Of a stretch of DNA of 64,000 bases, positions 57,930 through 64,000 are shown piece after piece. The stretch comes from Sweltsa coloradensis. Lineage: Eukaryota; Arthropoda; Insecta; Plecoptera; Chloroperlidae. The notes under the pieces were generated by a model, which made no database searches, was not told the DNA's origin, and was given only the letters and a program-made list of their open reading frames with translations. The translations under genes were made by a program, and so were the position numbers. The stretch spans positions 310,001 through 374,000 of the forward strand of contig JAMZAV010000962.1 of assembly GCA_024449915.1 (NCBI GenBank), written 5' to 3'. Each line of letters starts with the position of its first letter. The first letter of the stretch is position 1.

Positions 57930-58559
57930 TAACGTTCGCAATCGCGTCCAACAATCATGAGCCTTGCTGCATGACTCAAGTGAGTTTGACGTTTGACTAG
58001 CTCTAGCATAGCATATCAGTTCTCAGCGCGAGCACTGTCGAGTGTCGAGCATGGCCACTCTTTTGGTGGGGATTCCGGTTCGAGCATATGGAAGTGGAGA
58101 AGGGCATGTGTACAAGTGAAAAATAGAAACTTTTTTTTTAATACCTCAAAACTTAGATAGTTATAGGCCTAACTTTTATTTCGTCAGGATTTTTGGAGGG
58201 GTGCTGCGCACCCCTCCAAACAATCTGAGGGGTGCTTCAGCCCCTGAGCACCCACATAATCGGCGCCCCTGGAACCTTAATTTTATGAATTAATATATTC
58301 GTGTGAAATTTGAGCGCAATCGAATAATTATTTCTTATGAAAATCACAATTTTAAGTTTTTTTTTTAAATTACGATTAATTAAAAAAATTAAAAATTTGA
58401 GTTTATTTTTTATTTAATTGAAATTAAATTTAAGAAAATCTTCAACTTGGTAATGATTTTTTCACAGAACAACAGAAAATCCGCATAACACATGGCAGCT
58501 CAATGCACCAATTACGCTCATCCAACAACGCGGCGGGACTTAAGCGTTTTCCTAGTGTT

Positions 58560-59152
58560 ACATACCAATAAGTCTTTAAGGTCTTGATCGATTTAGCTGA
58601 AAATTTGTAAAATAGGAGAGAATGGATAAAATCCACCGCCATCTAGAGGACCTTGACATCATTTCTTTGGGAAAACTATTTTAACTCTTTGACAACAAAT
58701 AATACACTGCTTCCTCGATAGTATTTTGATTACTTCTAGGTGGCAGTGCATAGTGACCAGAATTCTCGTGCGACTTTTCGTTGCCATGGTAACGTTACTT
58801 TTGTTAAAATGTAATTTCTATCTTCACTACTTAAGGTCTTGACCGATTTTGCTGAAAATTTGTAAAATAGGAGACAATGGTGTACTTATTCACCCTGCAA
58901 AATTTCATAACGATCGGAACATTTTAATTTTTTTACTTCTTTATTTAATTTTCAATTTTTTATAACCAACGATCGGATTTTGTTCAAAAACTATACAGCA
59001 ACCCGCATAGGTGGTATGTACATGTGTGCAAAATTTTAGGTCGATCAGAGAAACAGTGCAACCTGTACCGAAGCAGTAACAGGAAAAAAAAAAAAAAAAA
59101 CAGACATTCGAGCCATAAGAGTCAAGTGGAGACGCTCGCTATGCTCGCTCAA
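58560..59152 (+). mobile_element. F2-related variant, left end truncated
   Basis: Shares CTAGATGGCGGTGGATTTT-type, TTGCCATGG and CTTCTAGGTGGCAGTGCA blocks with F2 but has a different middle (CCTGCAAAATTTCATAACGA, GATCGGA). It ends GACGCTCGCTATGCTCGCTC before AA|T. It directly abuts the F1 end at 58555. Confidence 0.6.
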
Positions 59153-59439
59153 TTAACAGAACACTAAAAGATCAAATTACATTAATATCAACGATTTCTC
59201 CTGTCAGAAACATATATCAACTACTCCTTCACTTCTTTTCCCCGTTGTCATGGCATTGCACTGCCTCCTTGAACAGCGAAAAAATGTTCAAAGTTCGGTG
59301 TTTTTTTTATTTTTTACTAATTTGTAGTAGTGCAGGCACCCCTTATTTGACATGTCAAAAAATGGTCCTCAGTTTATAGGTACAAATTTTAAAACAAAAA
59401 TTAAATGATGGAGGTGCCGGTCCAGACTTATCACTATTT

Positions 59440-60026
59440 TTAAACGATGGAGCGGAGCGACTGAGAGACTCCAGTCAATTCAAACGGCATATTATTCTGT
59501 GATTCTGTCTGTCTGTCTGTACGTCGAAAATCAGCCGAACCGCTCAACAGATTGCGCTGAAATTTTAAACAGACATCCGGTACAAGTTTACTTTGAACTG
59601 TTAACAAAATCAGCTAGATCCATTGCGATTTAATCCTACAATAAATAAAAATGTGATTTTCTAAAATATCGATAGCATTTGTTTAGTTTGTTTTGGCATG
59701 ACCTAGTGGTAAGCATTTAGCCTACCGCACGGAGGCTTAGGGTTTGATGCCCGTTTGAACTTTTTTATATTTTTACACCCACATATTATATTTTGAGTGG
59801 TGTTAATTGGTAAATAAAAATTAGGTGATTTTGTTTTATCTTGAATATTTGTTAATGTTTCACGCCAATACGTTTTGAACACGATTCGCATTTTGAATGT
59901 TCAATTTAAATAATTATTGTTGCAAAGTGAGTTCCAGTTTAAATAAGGTGACCAGACGGACCGGTTTTAGAAGTCAGAACACTTTGCTCACTCACTCGTT
60001 TACCAACGACTTTGACGTTTCCCTAG
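59440..60026 (-). mobile_element. F3 element
   Basis: Minus orientation: TTTAAACGATGGAGCGGAGC to TTTGACGTTTCCCTAG|T, with the same CTGT microsatellite, GCTAGATCCATTGCGATTTA block and tRNA-like CTAGTGGTAAGCATTTAG stretch. Confidence 0.78.
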
Positions 60027-60542
60027 TACTTACTATAATAACTGTTTGATATCCCTTTTTAAGTTTGGTTCGAGTTCGAGTTAGTTCAAAATTTTTGTGA
60101 AGTTTGAAGTTCGTTTTTTAACTGAAGGTGTATAAACCCTAAAATAGCACTCAAGATGCACTACGCAATTTAATAATCACTGCAATATTTTTAGTAAAGT
60201 CAGCTACGAACACCCAATGTGACAGATCACTCGCATACTTCGGACGACGCAGAGAGATAGAGCGTGAGAGAGAGGCTCGCTCTCTCGGGGAGCGAGCGAG
60301 GGAGAGCAGCCGATGAGTGCAAGTGAGACGAGATTACGGGCCGTCCTACACGGCGAGCACATGACGTGAAACTCGGAGACTCGGGAACATTTGCGACGCC
60401 GCGGCGGGTGGTACAAGTCAGTTTGCAATGCCGACTTTACGTGGTACTGAGACTGCTGGCGTCGCAACTAAAAAAGATGCGCAAATATCACGCTAAGGCT
60501 ACCAAAATTGTAGCATGCTACAGCTACAATATGCTCTCTTAA

Positions 60543-61794
60543 CCTTTTCTGTGCGGCCATCGAGTATTCTCGATGCCGCCATCTTGTTTCCCCAGTGCGG
60601 CCGTCGAGTATACTCGAGCTGAGGTTGTTTCGAAACACGCGCGCTTGTTGCTGCTGATAGGCATAATCGATTGTAAAAAGTCGTTTTTTTCAACTGTGCT
60701 GCACTCTATGTGCAAGCTATTCAACCATCTTCTAGTTTGGTAGTTTGACCACAGATGGCTCTGTCAGTTACTTTAGTAGTGCAAATTGACAGAAACAACA
60801 AGTGAAGATAATAATGGCATCTGGAAAAGGTTAGGATGATGAAATGACACAGTTATTAGTAGAGGTAATGAGAAATGGTGATATAAAAACCCAAATTTCG
60901 TTTTAAAAAACCCAAATTTCGCGTTTTTCGCGATTTCAAAAAAATTGTCAATACCGTTACTAAAAAATAAAAAAATCACAAAAAAAAAATTGTACGCACT
61001 GTTATTTTGGTATACTATTTTCGCGGAAGCCGTGATACGCGCCGTTATTTTGGAGGTATATTTCCGTGAAGCTCGTGACGTCACGGTACCCCGCCTACCG
61101 CGCGCGTAATATTCGGTCTGGACCGGCACCTCCACCAAAACTGGACCGGCACCTCCACATCACTTTACATTTTGCACACTAAAAGGTCCAATTTCGCGAT
61201 TTAATTCGCGTTTTGACCAGTTTGATGTAATTTCGTTCGTTATTTCGCGCTATACACGAAATTTCGCAAAATTCGCGTTTTCAAAATGTTTTTTTTCCAT
61301 CACTAAATGATGTAATTCGGTGACAGTATTACATTATTGGCAATAAAACGGACATCGAGAAATTTTGCGAATTTCATTATCACCATTTTTCACTACCTCT
61401 AGTTATTAGGCAAAATGGGTTGTAATAAAGAGGTTTATGATTCATATTCGGACTTGTTTAGCAATCATAGACTTTGAAGTAAAGGTTGAAATAATAGAGA
61501 AGTAGATGACATTGCTAGTAGGCCTAGGTGACGAAAACCAGCTCACTTTTACGTAGGCCTATGCTAGGGCAATTGACACATGTAAATAATAGTCTTGACA
61601 GGATAAAAGCAAGACAATCTAAACAAGGTGTATAGGCCTAGTGTAATGAAATCTACTTTCATTTCAAGGATAAGGAAACATTTTGATAAGTTAAATTTTA
61701 CTATCAAATACAAGTGACAGAAATTTACTTTTTTCTCAAAATAACCCAGCACTGGGGTGTTGGGTGCTCTGTTCAAAACCCAACATTGAAAAGG
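60543..61794 (+). mobile_element. piggyBac-type MITE, copy 2, with a nested hAT
   Basis: Second copy of the 51920-52618 family, flanked by TTAA at 60539-60542 and 61795-61798, with ends CCTTTTCTGTGCGG and inward CCTTTTCAATGTTGG. One of the two palindromes has a point change (CGAGTATTCTCG). A 542-bp hAT element (60860-61401) interrupts it. Without that insert it aligns end to end with copy 1. Confidence 0.85.
60860..61401. mobile_element. hAT MITE nested in a piggyBac MITE
   Basis: Perfect 8-bp target duplication GTTATTAG at 60852-60859 and 61402-61409. Ends are TAGAGGTAATGAGAAATGG and, inward from the right, TAGAGGTAGTGAAAAATGG. The interior is rich in AATTTCGC-type motifs. The copy-1 piggyBac MITE shows the empty site. 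Confidence 0.88.
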
Positions 61795-62162
61795 TTAAGA
61801 AAGGAGTGCGCTACTGGTTCCGCTAGAGGTAAAAGTAGCATGCTACTTGTAGCGCGCTTCTCCCCAAGAGTGCCATTTAGATGTTGACATGTTGTTGTCC
61901 TAATGCATCTGTCATAGGATGTTTGGATATTGAATCCCAAATCACGACTAATGTGGCGTTGCGGAAGAATTGTCGGACAAGCTTTGAAATGCCCTATTGC
62001 TTAGCGTGCAACAGCAACCACAGTCAAAACAGGGGTAGATGGACCTCAGCCGCAAACTTTAGGACAGCCGGTGGTCGGTCGCACACAACATAATACTACA
62101 TGGGTTAAACGTGTACACCCATAAAAGACGTGACAGGTACACTGTAGTGGAGCTGGGCTTAC

Positions 62163-62403
62163 CTGATCAGAGCGGATTGCCATGATCGTGAGGAGGTGTC
62201 CGACGGGCGGGTAAGCGGGCACCGCCTGGTAGGACCCGTCCATGTGGATCTCCTCGCACCCCGCCAGCGACTGTGCCACCGAGCGAGACAAGAACACGGC
62301 GCTGTACCCCTCCTCCCCGCCTACCCCCACCGACCCCTGGAAGAATGCGTCGTTAAATACGCACCTTGGCGGCGTACGCATCTGACGGCCTAGCTCCGCG
62401 AGG
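62163..62403 (-). CDS. MULE-derived transposase gene, exon 1 of 5 seen
   Basis: This exon encodes the start of a MULE-type (Mutator-like) transposase core. The acceptor is a T-rich tract ending TTATTTTAG at 62404. The donor is CAG|GTAAGC at 62162. The 241-nt exon begins with one nucleotide of a split codon, so at least one upstream exon lies to the right. Readable residues are LAELGRQMRTPPRCVFNDAF, then VFLSRSVAQSLAGCEEIHMD and GSYQAVPAYPPVGHLLTIMA. HMDGS matches the first catalytic aspartate (DGTF) of MULE transposases, and the HLLTIMA stretch matches the family's QLLTIHA strand. It joins exon 2 in phase 0 to give IRSDQ-AFPLVIVAMEM, exactly the order found in MULE proteins. A FLYWCH or other zinc finger, common in animal MULE genes, would be expected upstream but is not in the window. 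Confidence 0.85.
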
Positions 62404-62897
62404 CTAAAATAACATAATAAAAACAAAAACATATTCTTTAATTTAAAAACTTCACAATATAAAAAATTTCAAACAGGATCACAGGACAACTTACTGTTTA
62501 TCGTATAATGAGCATTTGTGAGCATAGTAAGCATATTCTTTCTTAATTATTGGCTTATTGCCAACCTTATTTACCTGATTGCAAGCCTACCTTTTGTGAC
62601 ACATTTTTTTAGTTCAAAAAGGCACATCGGCTTGAAATCGATGGCAAGCTTAAGAACATTTACATGATACACTTTTTAGTAAGGCTATGACATAAAGTTA
62701 AATTATTGATATTACTCAAAAATTTTGATATCGATATATCAAAATCAATACACATATTTTAATATCCCCTCTCCCTTAGTAGTTTGTAGTGAAATGAAAA
62801 ACAAAGTACTGTATTTTCTAAATCATTGTATTTATGGATTAATTACACTTGGATGTGGTTATTAGCTTATTAAACTTTTAATGAAGGGTATTTTTAA
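62404..62897. other. Intron upstream of exon 1, nothing recognised
   Basis: AT-rich intron sequence leading to the acceptor of exon 1. No further exon is visible here or at 63609-64000, where only a LINE-like AATAAAGAACTGAACT end occurs. Confidence 0.5.
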
Positions 62898-62957
62898 TTA
62901 AGCGAGCGAAGCGAGCGTTTCCATTTGACTCTGCCGGAAAAATTAGTCACTGGTTTT

Positions 62958-63010
<53 letters not shown>

Positions 63011-63608
63011 TTTGTATGTCTCGCCATAACGTTCGAACGGAGGCTCGGATCGAGTTGAAATTTTGACCATCCGCAAGCTTCGTTCTCGATTGAATGCCAT
63101 TAGTTTTGTGGCAAAATCGTTCAAAAAGTTAAAAAGTTACATTAAAGTTAATCGAAAGTTTTTTTTTCAAACTAAACGGCGACAAAATCTGAGATAGCCA
63201 AATCATTTAGAATGTCCGTCCGGTCACGAATATGTTAATTTTATTTTGATCCGATAAGTAGTGTAGATGGAAATTACATTATAACAAAAGTAACGTTGCC
63301 ATGGCAACGAAAAGACGCGCGAAGTTTCTAATGCACTGCCACCTAGAAGTAATCAAAATACTTTCGAGGAAGCAGTCTATTATTAAATTGTCAACAAAGA
63401 GTTTAAATAGTTAACCCAAGGAGTCAGGTTCTCTAGATGGCGGTGGATTTTGTTTATATCCAAATACCTTGGTAATAATAAATAATTTTGGATACATGGC
63501 CCTGTGGACAGCGAACGTCGCAAATTTAAAAATATAAAAAAATGTGCAATGTGGGTCTAGCTATAGCACGTGCTCGCTAATCAACGCGTCCAACTGAGCG
63601 TTTCCTAG
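62898..63608 (-). mobile_element. F2 element with a ~50-bp poly-T
   Basis: A|TTAAGCGAGCGAAGCGAGCG to GAGCGTTTCCTAG|T. The same site that holds (CAAA)n in other copies is an uninterrupted T run (62960-63009) here. Confidence 0.85.
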
Positions 63609-64000
63609 TATTAATATTGAAGTACATAGTGTGTAGAAAAGTCTTCCTTCCTTCTTCGTCGTAATTCGAATGTAATTTTAATTGTATTACCGTGTAAGCT
63701 AATGCTTTACTGTAAATGTTTACTGTAACCAATAATTTGCTGACCATGTACCATGTATAAGTGTTATCACACATAATACCTATGTACAATAAAGAACTGA
63801 ACTATGAACTAAGAACACTCAACATGCCCGGATTCTGCATCAAGAAAAGAGGCAAACATTAGTGTAGGCCTAGTTCTTTGTGTGTACAGCTTGGCAATGT
63901 AGTCAAAATATAAATGTTTGTGGTTTTTAAGTTACAACATAAATAAAAGTTATCACACTTATCATAATAATAATAAATTAACAAGACATTTCATGATAAG

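Larger units (their letters stand above)
56296..58271. mobile_element. hAT element CAGGGGCGCC, host of nested elements
   Basis: Ends are CAGGGGCGCCGGATT and, inward from the right, CAGGGGCGCCGATT. The 8-bp flanks are GAACCATA (56288-56295) and GAACCTTA (58272-58279), one mismatch. It is 1976 bp including a nested F4 element. The region near each end reads as a GGGGTGCT-rich sequence. No transposase frame is present. It sits in the F1 element 55830-58555. Confidence 0.87.
55830..58555 (-). mobile_element. F1 element, outermost of a four-level nest
   Basis: Minus orientation from A|TTGGATGAGAGTAGCGAGCG to GCGTTTTCCTAG|T. The sequence is continuous with other F1 copies once the hAT at 56296-58271 is removed. 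Directly left of it (55749-55829) lies an isolated CTAGGAAAACGCTAAAGTCC end, so two terminal sequences stand head to head. Confidence 0.82.

Noticed and set aside
1..64000. CRISPR array or prokaryotic operon
   Set aside because: No regular short direct repeats with unique spacers; introns and animal transposons show nuclear eukaryotic DNA.

Overview
The window is AT-rich, intron-dominated nuclear DNA of an animal, most likely an invertebrate. The reasons are spliceosomal exons with GT-AG borders far apart, many DNA transposon superfamilies (hAT, piggyBac, Kolobok-like), several non-LTR retrotransposon and Penelope-like fragments, and a 5S-rRNA-like and tRNA-like sequences. I cannot name the phylum from sequence alone.

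Host gene. The only host gene I can support lies on the minus strand and crosses the whole window. Five exons occur in coding order from right to left: 62403-62163, 51474-51277, 27971-27629, 22268-21978 and 3782-3609. They join in frame at every junction (phases 0, 0, 1, 1) with recognisable acceptors and donors. Together they encode about 415 residues. The first three carry a MULE-type transposase core (HMDGS; ICDYE; YGCWYSF; LPP; LSVYG) and the last two an acidic, SUMO-motif-like tail (VKQEP). The position where the family has RTNNxxE reads RARNAKG, so a domesticated, catalytically dead transposase is likely. A second copy of the fifth exon runs off the left edge (1-52). Upstream exons must lie to the right of 62403 and further exons to the left of 1.

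Introns. Nearly everything else is intronic mobile DNA. (i) About 20 short non-autonomous elements share termini (A|CTAGG(G)AAA(A)CGC at one side, CCAA|T or TTAA|T at the other) but fall in at least four sequence families, called F1-F4 here. They insert at A|T and look like Helitron or HINE-type elements. (ii) hAT elements with 8-bp target duplications lie at 13284-13968, 19345-20351, 29456-30465, 41931-43573, 56296-58271 and 60860-61401. (iii) There is one apparently intact piggyBac transposon with a 596-aa transposase (43793-46624, CDS 44142-45932) and two piggyBac MITEs with matching terminal architecture. (iv) TTAA-flanked Kolobok-like and fold-back elements lie at 4293-7681, 7846-8483 and 54391-54995. 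(v) LINE remains: a jockey/CR1-like element split by a hAT (28236-31538), an RNase-H-bearing element in two segmental copies (49501-50262; 53352-54403), an R2-like fragment cut by piggyBac (43632-43788), an RT fragment (26318-26600) and an inverted Penelope-like GIY-YIG fragment (26560-26960). (vi) Smaller items are a tRNA-derived SINE, a 5S-like sequence, a ~265-bp tandem repeat and segmental duplications.

Layout. 1-4023: duplicated exon 5 and three F1 copies. 4024-8798: one F1 element containing two TTAA elements. 8799-21977: intron 4 with several TEs. 21978-27971: exons 4 and 3 with LINE/PLE debris. 27972-51276: the 23-kb intron 2 with the LINE, the SINEs, piggyBac and duplicated blocks. 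51277-62403: exons 2 and 1 with the segmental copy, the four-level nest at 55830-58555 and piggyBac MITEs. 62404-64000: intron upstream of exon 1 with an F2 element.
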